Source: Lomentospora prolificans (lineage: Eukaryota; Ascomycota; Sordariomycetes; Microascales; Microascaceae). Taken from it: a stretch of DNA of 64,000 nt. The position numbers were made by a program, and so were the translations under genes. Below the pieces are notes generated by a model that worked only from the letters and a program-made list of their open reading frames with translations, was not told the DNA's origin and did not search any database. The stretch is from contig JARFXM010000004.1 of NCBI GenBank assembly GCA_029532625.1, positions 2,914,001 through 2,978,000 on the forward strand. Reading direction: 5' to 3'. Shown one piece after another: positions 35,482 to 46,600 of the stretch. The first letter of the stretch is position 1. Every line of letters begins with the position of its first letter.

Positions 35482-36159
35482 CTCCATCGTGCCTCGTGCC
35501 GAGATCCGTCGCGGGGGAGGAATAGTTGCAGTGCGTTACATGGTGCTGGGACCGGGAATAGTGGGTGGGTGTCGATATTAAGTCGATATTAAGTGCGTAT
35601 CATGAGTGTGTCCAAACAGCCGAGCCTCCGAATATGTGGGCGAAAGTGGATGGCGCGACGTGACGGGGTCTTCTCGTGACTCCCACGAAAGATATTAGTT
35701 TGCAGGAAGGGAATCGTAGGTAACTTGATTATTCGTCGAATATATTCCACAACGGAAACATTCTAGCTCCGGGGGGAATGATAGAATATGGCTTTGGATA
35801 CGTCACTTGTCGAGGGACGACTACAACGAAATTTGTAGATAACGCTTGCTACGCAATGTCGGGACTGGACTGTATCAGAAGGGAAACGCTTTTGTAATCT
35901 TATATAAGGTACTACAACTCTCCGCTGTGAGTTTGTAGATACGCATGGCGTGCTACATGTAAAGACCAGGATTTAGGGAACAAACGGCATCATAACACGA
36001 CCCGGAAATGCGCAGCCAAGCGGACAAATATAAATGTTCATAGACCTTCATTTAAATTTCTACATGTTTATCAAAGACAGCCTTAGAAAATAACAAAAGA
36101 AGCCTAAGTCTTGTGCACCAACAACGGTAGCTTCTAGACCCAGGCCGTACAGTGTTGGC
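35482..36159. other. intergenic region between AA9 and the second sugar porter
   Basis: It holds the distal AA9 promoter and the 3' flank of the porter gene. An 11-bp unit GTCGATATTAA is repeated head-to-tail at 35571-35592. The sequence becomes AT-rich toward 36100. No gene is seen. Confidence 0.6.
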
Positions 36160-38244
36160 TCAAGAAGAGGCTCGGTCAAGAGCGTGACTGCTCATCGGGC
36201 CCTGCTTCTCCGCCGTTTCGTCTGCTCTGGTATCGAACTCGTAAAGCTCAGGCATGGGAGTGACATCTCTCCTGAGTATGTACTTGTTTAGGTACCATGG
36301 GAGCTTCTTCATGAAGTATTTGGCATGTTGCCTATTGCTGATGCCAAATACCATGTCAAGTTCCTCAAGGGTGAGATTCTTGGTCTCTGGAAGCAGGAAG
36401 TACGCAAAGACCCAGCCGATAATGTTCCAGGCTGCGTACCAGCAAAAAGCGCCTGTTGGTCCAAACGACTTTTGTAGCTGGGGCCAGGTGAAAGAAATGA
36501 TAAAGTTGAAGCCCCAGGTGATAGCGGTGGCAGAGGACATGCCAATGTCTCGAATGTGGAGGGGGAACGCCTCAGCGGAATAGGTGAATGGTACAGGCCC
36601 TTCGCCAGGAGAGTAGACGGCCATAAAAACGTAGATGCCTGTGGCGACACAGGCAAGTTGCGCCTGCACATTCGTGATGTAAAAGCTGAAACCGGTGAAG
36701 AATAGGCAAATGGACATGAGAGGGAAGGTGACAAGCAAAAGGTTTCGGCGGCCGAAGGTGTCAATGGTGTAAATGGCAGGAATGGCGAAGAGGAAGTTCA
36801 CAGCACCAGTTCCAAGGGACACCAATAAAGCCTGCGACCGCGAGTAGCCAGCGGCTTCGAAAATGGCAGTACTATAGTATGCGATGACGTTGACTGGAAT
36901 AATAAATGCACGTTAGGGTATTATTACTCGTGTTGGTCGGTTTAGACGCCGATGAGTTGAGGAGAGGGACTTGGCTTACCACCGCAAAACTGTTGCATGA
37001 ACATGACAAACCAGGAGGATTGGGCGGCTCGACGGTTTCTCCTGACAGTGAAAAACTCCTTCAACAGGTTCCGTCCTGCACGCTGACCGGTTTCAATCTC
37101 CAAAAGCTTATGCGCGTAGTACATGTCTCGCGCAGCCTGGATCTTGGAGTGCCTCAATCGGCAGATGGAGCGGAAGGCCTTGTCATAACGACCCTTCTCC
37201 ATATACCAACGTGGAGATTCCGGGCAGAGATATACTTGGGCCATAACGATCAAAGGAGGGATGGAGGTGGATCCCAGCATCCATCGCCACTGTGTATTCG
37301 CACCCAAAAAGTCTGTTCTCTGGAAGGCGACAGACGCAACAAAGCCAAGCATAATGCCAAACGCAGTCCACATCTGCCACATCATGGTGAGGGCACCCCG
37401 GATGCTCTTAGGGGCCAATTCCGCCGCGTAGACCGGAGTAGTGCTGGACTTGGCGCCGACAGCGAAGCCGAGAGCGAAACGGGCGATAAGGAGGTTGTAC
37501 CAGCTGCACGGAGGATGGTAAGCAGGGGGCGGTTTGAATTGTAATAGATATTCCACTTACTTGTTAGCCGCCGCTTGCCAGAAACCGGCAACTGTGGCGA
37601 TGAAGCATGAGATGAATATAGTTCCTCTGCGTCCGAAATATTTATTCAAGGGCGCGTTTGTCCAGCAGCCAATTAGCGCGGAGCAGACATAAGGCGCGCC
37701 ATTCAGTAAGCCCTGCATCAGGGGGTCGTATATTTGAAATTCGTCGTAGTAGAATTGCTATTAATTGTTAGGCCCATCGAGATTCAGAGCAGGTCCGATT
37801 GTAATATTATAAATGACAAACCTGAGCTCCATTAACAGCGGTCTGATCCATTCCTTGCACAATGGCGGATCCGGCACAAAGACCGCAGAGGAAGTACAAC
37901 ATGAATGGCTGGTGCCACCTATGCGACTCCTCTCTCCTTAGGATTACTTTGTCCTCTTGGGTGAGAAGCGGAAGCTCCTCGAAGGCGCCGGGACTGTTGA
38001 TCGACTGCGCTAGAAGACCACCTTTTCGGAATTCCTCGCGGTGATCACCGAGACCCTTCATATCAACAAAATTGTCGACATCCTGGAGGACTTCGTCATG
38101 TGTAAGCCCTATGAGAGGATTCTGGAGTTTGGCTGATAGAGATGTGGCCCCAGGCACGTTCTTCTCCTCGCGTGTGGCCTGGCGGGAGCTCACTGACCAG
38201 TGAGGGGACTCCTCGTCGGAATCACGTTTAGACTGGTTCGACAT
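36160..38244 (-). CDS. MFS sugar/polyol porter with long cytosolic N-terminus
   Basis: A 625-residue member of the sugar porter family, probably a sugar or inositol/polyol transporter of the plasma membrane. Four exons are inferred: 38244-37822, 37757-37561, 37503-36980 and 36893-36160; introns are 64, 57 and 86 nt. About 115 polar residues precede helix 1 (QPFMLYFLCGLCAGSAIVQGMD). Motifs: NKYFGRRGTIF after helix 2, GFAVGAKSSTTPVYAAELAP in helix 4, PESPRWYMEKGRYDKAF after helix 6, QQFCGVNVIAYYSTAIF in helix 7, DTFGRRNLL after helix 8 and PETKNLTLEELDMVF after helix 12. I chose ATG 38244 because the upstream in-frame extension begins at TTG. The long N-terminus and the GAKSSTTPVYAAE signature set it apart from the hexose-type porter at 13122-15013, so these are not recent duplicates. 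The transported sugar is unknown. Confidence 0.94.
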
Positions 38245-39804
38245 GTTGGCAACCGGTAAAGCAAGAAAAGAAAGTAACGGAACGCAACAGCTAATATTCA
38301 AATGTAAAAGCTAGAACGCTCTACGCATGGGTTTGCAAGCTGATCTACATTTGGGGAGGCGAGGGAATCCGGGGTTTATAAGTGGACAGTGGACCTAGAC
38401 CAGCGGGTGGGACCGACCCTAAGGACGACAACTGGAAGACAGACCAAGGCATGGAGCCAGCGCAAGAAGGTTTTCGGCGAAATCGCACCCTGGTGGATGG
38501 TGGATGAAGGAGGAGGAGAGCTAGCCGCACTTCCCCATTGCCAAGTTGTCCTAGTGCGTCGATTGCGGAGCCCCCGCGCCAAAATTGCCCGATGTGAAAC
38601 TTGGAATTTTGTGGGGATGCCTTGGAGGTTTTTGGAAGGTGCATTCAAGATCATGGCACGGTCGTCACGGTTGGCGCAAAGGAGCTATGACGTCACGGAG
38701 GCGATGATGGATGACTGGGGAATTTTCGCCAGGCTGGCGGTGTCGGTGATTTTGAGCCGAGTTGCATTGACGGCTAGGCCGATGCAGGGGTGGCAATCGA
38801 TTGGCCTTTCCGAGCCGCGCGGGGGCCTTGAATCCTGGATCTTGCATGTTGGCATCATTCTCCGGATACAGCAAAGGGAGCCAGATGAAAGAGGAACGGG
38901 CGACGTCATAGAAGGTGCCAGTCCATCCCGCGCGGTATTATTACCACGGCACAGCGTTCGCATGAACATTGACGTCCCGGGTGGGAAAAAGTAGGGAATA
39001 ATGGCCTCCAACACGACCCCTTGGGAGGCAGCAGTGCCTATTCTGCTTTCAGCATTCATAAAAGTCAAGTGGTCCATTTGATTTCTGGTAATCTGCCCGG
39101 TTTATGACTTCCTCCCCGCCCAACTTGCCAAAGAGCCCATAAATAAATGATGGAGTGCCATATTTCGTTAAGCGGATCGTGGACCATCGACTGTTTGGGA
39201 GAACCCCAGCGCTATGTGGGTTCCCACTGAAATTTCCCCAGGTCATCATCGTTGATGGATCTCTCAAAAGTTCAACTGCTCCACGACCCCACAAGTTTCG
39301 GCCCCTATCAATTGATCCGGCTGGCCTCCGAGATCGTGAAAGTGGCAAAGATAATCGGGGAACCGGCCTATCGCTGGCGACGGTCCACCACCACCTTCTG
39401 TGGCGTGATAGGTGCTCGGCCGAATAACCTACGAAGTTACTGTGCAGATCGACGCGCTCCGTCTCCACTCCCGCAAAATTGATCGCCAAGGCCAACCAGC
39501 GAAAAAGTCAAATTGTCCTACTAAATGATTGTAGCAAGCCGATTTCCCGAGCGAAGCTGGCTGGCCAGCCCATTGCCAGCCAGCTAGTGGGTCAATGTTA
39601 TACTACGGGGCTTGCAATACTGGAGAAAGACCACACGCTCACTACAGCAGTGATCCAACAAGCCCTCCTTACTCACCTCGTTAGCAAGAAAGAAGCCCCG
39701 GAGAGTTTCAGGATTTCCCTTTCCGGATAGAGGCCTCTGTATATGTCCTACCTTTCTTTGTCTTAGGAGCTCAGGCTGGAGGTCACTTTAAAAATACCTC
39801 ACAC

Positions 39805-39930
39805 GGCTAGATCGCCTGACTACACACGAGTCGGCTGCTCTTCCATCCCCAGTTTCAAGTTATCAGTCTAGGGCGGATAAGCCTCCCTAGGTGTGTAGCC
39901 TGGCAGTCTCGCCTAGATCCGAATGCCGTG
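39805..39930 (+). repeat. direct repeat, copy 1 (partner near 42163-42344)
   Basis: It starts GGCTAGATCGCC and ends with a 20-bp block CCTAGATCCGAATGCCGTG preceded by G. Both blocks recur in the same order and orientation near 42163 and 42325, each with one transition difference. The sequence between the blocks is much diverged and differs in length. Confidence 0.5.
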
Positions 39931-40499
39931 GTAAGTACACGCGAAGCCAAGCCTGGTTTCAGGGTCCTTCACGCTAAGCGCGGCTAAGTTTGACGCTCTT
40001 CGGTTTGTGGAGAGCCAAGAACAACTGCCAAGCCCCTGGACATGCTCGCATCTTGGAGTTGACATGTAGCCTTGGCGAGGTAATCAAAGTTCTCAACCCT
40101 TCTGACGATTCCATTGTATTGATATATATTTTCCGAAGGGAGTTGAAAATACTAAAGAGTTCTCCGCTCCGGTAGGCTCGACTATATTTTCGAGAGCATA
40201 GCACATCATTTCCACGAGCCCTGGGTGCCTCTATGTAAGGGAAGGGGTCGCCAAGATTGGAGTGAAGAGGCACAATACGGCAGCGGACTAGTAGCGAAGT
40301 ATTAGATGTGAAGTAGGGGTAGAGTGTATTCAGTTACTAATCGCTATCCTCTCTTCTTATTTCTTTTCTACGATATCTCCTTAGTATTTTTCTTTCTTCA
40401 GTCCCTAGTCTCTAGCCTTTAACCTAGATGCAGGCTGCCTTCGAATTGCTTACGAGGACCTAGGTAGACTAAAGCTGACCACTATTAATCGGTCTAGCT

Positions 40500-40880
40500 G
40501 CGTTGGTCATGCGTATGATTGAGCACATTCGTCAGGGGGCTACAGCATCATTACAATCACTTTGCTGAAGCATTTGTCGCTCTAACACTTATGCTCAGAA
40601 TAGCGAGGATATTGCAGGGTAATTATAGTGCTGCCGTTGTGACTTCGCAGGGCTGTCGATATTAGTCCATCTATCTGCGCTATATGCTAGCGTTGGTCAT
40701 GCGTATGCGCATATTGCTGGGGGGGCTACAGCATCATCGCAATCATTTCGATGAAGCATTTGTTGCTCTACCACCTATCCTTGGAATAACAAGGATATCG
40801 CAGGGTAATTGTAGTGCTGCTGCTACGCTGCTACGACTTTGAAGGGCTGTCGCTATTAGTCCATCTATCCGCCATTATAT
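40500..40880 (+). repeat. diverged 190-bp tandem duplication (two copies)
   Basis: Copy 1 begins at 40500 and copy 2 at 40690 with GCGTTGGTCATGCGTATG. Shared blocks continue in order: GGGGGCTACAGCATCAT, GAAGCATTTGT, GCAGGGTAATT and ATTAGTCCATCTATC. Many of the differences are C/T or G/A transitions, as expected from repeat-induced point mutation or simple ageing. No coding frame runs through it. Confidence 0.8.
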
Positions 40881-40885
40881 AGTTT

Positions 40886-40912
40886 CCCCCCCCCCCCCCC
40901 CCTTTTTTTTTT
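40886..40912 (+). repeat. C17-T10 homopolymer junction
   Basis: Seventeen C directly followed by ten T, at the right end of the 190-bp tandem duplication. Confidence 0.9.
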
Positions 40913-41382
40913 GGCTTTATCCTTGAAGCGATTAGGGTAAAGGTAGATAAAATAAGTAAGTGGTTTCATAGGGGTATGCCTGTTCTCTCTCTGCTATTTC
41001 ACTGCATGTTTGCGTGCGGTCCGCTGCTTTTGCTTGGAGGTTCACAGGCAGTCCGCTTATGTCTTGCTTGAATGCTGTGCAGTTATCCTTCTGGCAGTTT
41101 TGATAAAATATTTCTGAATGCGGAGGTCGTGATGGTCTCATGCTTTGATCGCGGTGCGTTCGAGAATTCGCACAGGATAAAAGAAAAGTGATCAAAATGC
41201 TGTTGCTAATTCCATCTTTATGAAGCCGGTTGGGGGCCATTATCGCCTATATCCACACTGCTTCTCTTCTCTTCTTCTTCTTCTTTTTCCCATCCACATC
41301 GCCCTCATCACCATTTCCCGCCTTTTTCCGCGGCGCCAACCCATTTATTTAAGAATAATCCCAATTTCACACCGCCATTACC

Positions 41383-41935
41383 ATGCCTCGCAAGACGTCC
41401 GCCTCTGCTTCGCGCGCCGCCGCCTCCAAGAGGACGAAGACGGCGGCTTCAGCTGCAAAACAGCTCCTCCGTGTATGGAGTCTGCCTTTGAGTTCGCCGT
41501 CACCACGCGTGCCCGCTGCCTACCAGTTACTAACTTCCGAATCCAGCTGCTAGTGTCAAATGCGCAATGTGTGTCAAGCAGGAGAAGCTCTGCGTCCCCT
41601 CTGGCCAATACTAGCGCCACCGACCTTGGTTTCCCCCATAATAGTGCCTTTTAGTGGCGAGTCCACTGCTGACTTCCTGTGTACAGGCTGAGATTGAAGA
41701 GGCCCAAGAGGTCGTCAAGAAGTTGTTGACAGAGGCGAAGAAGGGGGTGATCGCTGATCCGACCTCTGCGCTGTCACAGGCAGGGCAGTAGGAGCGGATG
41801 GACTCATCCCTAGATCGCATAGTTGACGTGCTAGAGAGGCAGGTAGAGCAGAAGGAGGTGGAGGTTCGGTTCCAGGCGGTCGTCGCCCTCGCCGCGACTC
41901 GAAGGGAGTCCAAGGTAGTGGGACCAGGAAGGTGA
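41383..41935 (+). pseudogene. small Cys-motif / coiled-coil protein pseudogene
   Basis: From ATG 41383 the frame reads MPRKTSASASRAAASKRTK, a Ser/Ala/Lys-rich start. An intron at 41471-41546 with clear CTAAC and CCAG signals joins to ASVKCAMCVKQEKLCVPSGQ, which carries a C-x2-C-x6-C motif, then meets TAG at 41612. A third segment from 41687, after a TACAG acceptor, gives AEIEEAQEVVKKLLTEAKKG, hits TAG at 41789, and continues SLDRIVDVLERQVEQKEVEV as a likely coiled coil, ending TGA at 41933. No proper donor is left for the second intron. Two in-frame stops mean it is not functional as read. I recall small fungal proteins of this build (basic Ser-rich start, one Cys cluster, coiled coil) but no established function. 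It lies between direct repeats. Confidence 0.7.
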
Positions 41936-43634
41936 CCCTGCCGCCTGAGTATGTGTCCATTAGATGTTCCCATCTCGGACTACAACGTTCAAGTAAGTTC
42001 CGTCCACGGTAATATAAGGAAAATCTAGCAACGGGAATAACAACGAATGACCAAAAGCTTAATCCCCTTATTGATGAATCTCGGTTTATGAAGAGAAACG
42101 GAAGAGGGGAAGATACTTATCTCGGAGGCTCGGAGCATGGAGGCCACACTAGACCAGCCTAGGGCTAGATCGCCCGACCTCAATACAAGCTGGTGGTTCT
42201 TTCGTCTCTAGTTCGAGGTCGCTGCTCTGAGACGGAACGAATAGGCCGCCTGCTCCATTCGCACGATTCTTTGTTGAGCGTTATGTGGCTGGCAAGTAGA
42301 GTGAGGTTGTCGTCGTGAGAGTAGCGCCTAGATCCGGATGCCGTGCTATTTGCTTACAGCGCCCGTGCTACTACTTGAGTTTTTTTATAAGGACAAGGGC
42401 CACCTCTCACGCGTACAACCTAGTTGTCAGCACATATAGATCTTCACATATGTATCAGAGGATGCTGTCGAATATCTCCAAAGCCCCTATCGTTGGTCGA
42501 ATTTGCGTCATGGAGTTCCGAAGATTACCGCGGGGCGGTCAGGCCCACTTTACTCTCGGCAGTGTCTGAAGAAGGAAGTGCGTTCTCAACTGCCGGTTTG
42601 GCGAAGTTAGCCGCCAAAGCTGCCTGTTGAGTCAGTCCTGTTTTATCTTCGGCCCTTGACGGAGGTGTGAACTACTGTTTCTCGGAAATCTCTTAGTCCC
42701 TATTATCTCTTTTCCATTCCGAAGAGCAAAAGCCGCATGTATTTCTGACATAACTAAGTTCAGACTTGAAAACAAGAGAAAAATAAAATAAAATAAATTA
42801 AATTAAATAATAAAAAAGGAAAAGGAGAAGAGTGAAACCCATCGAGTTCCTACTATCTCAGAATTACTCGTTTTCCACTCACCTTTCGGAGATAATACCG
42901 ACTGTGTGCAGCTGGATATTGGTGTATATGTTGAGATGGAAAGTATATGGAGGATGCCCACAGGCATAATATGTGGTACGGAGTGGTGGACGTTATCTTT
43001 TTGCCATAACTGTATTAAAATACGGTCAATTGTATTCGCAGTTTTGAGACGGTGCCAGGTCAGGCTTACCATAGATACTTCGCGCGTTTGACAGCCTGCT
43101 CCCATCCCGGTTCACCTCGATGCAGTAGCACCCGAAAGTGGTGTGGTGGTCATTCAGCTGCATTCAGGTCGGCCGAATCACCTCGTCCACCCCGAATCCA
43201 CGGCGCTTAATGAATGGATTTTGTGGAGCTGGGACTATCCCTGGCGGCGCTTCGGAAGAAATGTCTTGTGTTCTGCACTGGGACTGGAGTTGATACGAGT
43301 TGCAGGATGTGGCCAGGGCTTGAAGCTGAACCCTCCGCTGGTCAGGCCGTGTGATAATTATAGAACGGTGAAGAGCAAGGACTCCTGGGCATCCTCCACC
43401 TCCATTGGGTGTTACTATGCGCGGCGATGATTTCGATGGACCTGAAGGAGATTTGAAGTCAACGAACGACTTAATAAAGCTTGGGACCGGCAGCAACGCC
43501 AACCCGTGGCTTTGCCTTCCTCCCCGTTGTAACCAACCGATTCATTCTACCCCAGTACCTTCTTCGAGGAAAAGGAACTTTCCTTTGCTCGACAACTCGG
43601 CCCCGGATAGCATCTTCTTGTACATCAATCAATC
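41936..43634. other. intergenic stretch upstream of the HET-ankyrin gene
   Basis: It contains the second copy of the direct repeat (42163-42344) and an A/T-rich tract of AAATAAAATAAA type near 42780-42820. No convincing frame is seen. The promoter of the HET-ankyrin gene should lie in the last few hundred bases. Confidence 0.55.
42163..42344 (+). repeat. direct repeat, copy 2 (partner at 39805-39930)
   Basis: It starts GGCTAGATCGCC and ends with the block CCTAGATCCGGATGCCGTG, matching copy 1 apart from single transitions. Together the two copies bracket about 2.2 kb with the tandem duplication and the Cys-motif pseudogene. Confidence 0.5.
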
Positions 43635-46600
43635 ATGGATGACTTTCGAAGATTCCTCGATGGGGCTATTGATGCAGTGCAGCAGCTTGGCACTAGGTTA
43701 TGCGACAAGTTCGAGAATGCAACACTGGAGGCATCACAGACATCGCAGACGGCCGACGTTGAAATCTTGAATGCAGTCGAACGGGCCAAGGCCTTCCGGC
43801 TCTGTCTACGGCGCATCTGGGCGGTGGCCGCGAACCTCCCGGGCAGGGAAAAAAGCCTCCCAACCCTTATCCCAGCCCCTGGCATGTTTTCGATTCCCGG
43901 CCATGACCGGCAGCATCACGAGCACGGGCAATGTACTTTCGACTTCTGCGAGCACTCGAGGGTCGACTACACGTCAGTGGCGCAGCTTCACGAGGATTGC
44001 AACGAAGAATGTGGGCATCTCGTTTTCCCTCTAGATTTTCTGCATGAGCGAGTCGCGAACGCGCAGCCGACGGCGTGGAGGTTGGATGATCCGTCCCTGC
44101 TCGAGATCTCACGTCCGTATATGGCAGTATCCCACGTATGGGCCGACGGCACAGGCACAGGGATATGGGGTCCTGGGAAAGTGAACAAATGTCTGTATAG
44201 GTTCTTTTGCAACATTGCCCGGGATTTCCAGTGTGAGGGATGCTGGTGGGACACGATCAGTCTCCCTGTCGATAGCGAGGCCCGCGGCCAAGCACTGAAC
44301 AACATGCAACACTACTATGCCGATGCGAGGGTCACACTAGTCCACGATCTATACCTTCGCAAATGGGAATGGATTGATGCTGAAACTGCCTGCTTCGCCA
44401 TTGTCATGTCGCCATGGTATAGCAGAGGATGGACATCTTTGGAACTGGCCAAGTCGCACAAGGTAAAAATCTTGTTCAAGGCAAGGAATGGCGAATACGT
44501 GATGAAGGACCTCGACGTAGACATCCTCGCCAAGCTCAATCCCTCCAGTCGATATCACGCGGCTGCAGAATCCATTCGTAAACTGAGGAGCGCCCGCATG
44601 AAGAGTTTGAATGACCTCTTGGCCATTCTACGTCCCCGCGACACCTCGAAGCCGCGAGACATACCCATCATTTCAGGCCTTCTAGCGGGAGTAGACGTAT
44701 CGAGGGGCCTTTCGCAGCAGGAAATCTACCAGAGAATATTACGCAAGCTTGGAAACATTGCTCAAGGGAACCTCTTCCACAACTCCGCAACCATGTCAGC
44801 ACCGGGGTTCAGCTGGTGTCCAACAAATATTTTGGACATGCCTGTGGCCGAACCCAATTCTGTGCTGCTGGAACTCCGAGAGAACGGTGATCTTGAAGGA
44901 ACTTGGCACGTGCGCGATATTGACAGCATCAAACTGGAAGACTATATATGGAAAGGCACGCATGCATTAACGCGAGTATATCTCGAATCCGCAGTGAAAG
45001 GCAGAGAAAAGGATAATCACCTCCTACTATTTGAAGATGAGCATCCGAGGGACAGAGCTCTGCTTGTTAGGCTCATGAGAAATGAGGAAGAATCGATGAC
45101 GATGCTTTGCTGTCGCTTCGTTGGCCCAGTCTACTTTCGCTCAGGCTCACCATGGGGCCATATTAATGGCAAGGATTATGTGGTAACCAAAGTTCGGATA
45201 GGCAGCGCCGAGGGAATGCAAGAACTCACAGAGAAAGCGTGGCAATATGTGCGCATGCTGGCCGACGCGAAAAAGCCAACAAGTGAAGCTTCCAAAGCGC
45301 CTGCAAAAAAGGACATCTCCAGAGCCAGAACGGACAGCTTTGGGAAAGACGATCCTATCCGCTCACGTTCCAAGAATCATTGGAAAGCCCTTCTATATTT
45401 GGAAAATGATGCCGTAACGCCCCGATTGTTCCAGGAATCCGCGAAGATGCCGACCACGGAGAAATCGCCATTCCAGCCATCGAATGAAAATAATATAACG
45501 CAGCTCCTAAAGTGGTTGGAGCTTTGGACCCCCAAGAACTTGAGGTGTAAGGCCGAATTCCCAGAGGAGAACATGGCGCTATACCTCGTGCCCAACTCAG
45601 ATGGCGCCGATTCTCGTGCCAAACCTGGGGCTTTTTTCTATGGAAATCAAGATATGATCCCAAAGATCAAATCCTGGATCTCTCAGGTCCCGGAATTTGA
45701 GACTGGCCGGATCAAGCTGCTTATCCTCAACGAAGATGACGAGATAGAAGAGAATTCGGACGACAGTTCCGCAAGGCAATCCTTGGCCGGAAACGCGCTT
45801 CGGGTAGCTATTTACAATGGAATTGGCATTGATATCGAGCCTCTCGTCGCACTACTTCTGGATAACAATGCTCAACACGCGCCCGATGCTGACGGACAGA
45901 TGCCGCTTCATCTCGCCGTGCAGCAGGGGATGATCAAAGTAGCTGAGGAACTTTTAACGAATGCCAGGAATGCAGCAGATGCAGACATTATGACTACGGG
46001 ATGGTTCAAGCAAAGCGCACTTCACATAGCTGCTAAGAACGGGAACTTGGAAATAGTCCGGCTTCTCGTACACAAGAGCAAAAGTTTGGATGCTCAAGTC
46101 ACTACACCGCCAGGCAACCCATTGATTACACTAATCCGTGTTTTGGAAACTCTTGACCCACAACCTGCCGAGTTGAGAAAACTGAGGAAGTTGGAAGAAA
46201 GAAGAGGGCAGACTGCATTGCATCTGGCCGCCGAGAACGGGAATTCCGAGATAGTTAAACTACTTCTGGAGCAGGGAGCAAGCCCAAACGTTCGCAATTC
46301 AAGAAATCAGACTCCGCTCCATTGCGCGGCTTACGACGGCCATGATAGTATCGTGGCCGTCTTACTTATACACACCGAAAATAATAGCGGCAACCAAGAG
46401 GTAGCGGAATCTCTGCACTTAGAAACCAATGGTGCGAGCAAAGGGAATGATACCAGCACTGATATTGGAGTGTCCGACGAGAATTCCGTGCGCCTCAACC
46501 CTAGTGACCAAGCCCAGCTTAATATTCAGGATATTGATGGTCAGACACCGCTACATTTAGCAGCACAAAAGGGCCACAAGAGGGTGGTGGATGTCCTAAT

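Larger units (their letters stand above)
38245..41382. other. gene-free, repeat-containing stretch
   Basis: The left end is the porter promoter. CCAGC words occur at about 39540-39600. From about 39780 the character changes: a segment repeated near 42163-42344 (annotated), a 190-bp tandem duplication at 40500-40880, and a C17-T10 junction at 40886-40912. I found no transposase, reverse transcriptase or integrase frame. A 148-codon minus-strand frame at 39049-39495 lacks any recognisable motif. Confidence 0.55.
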
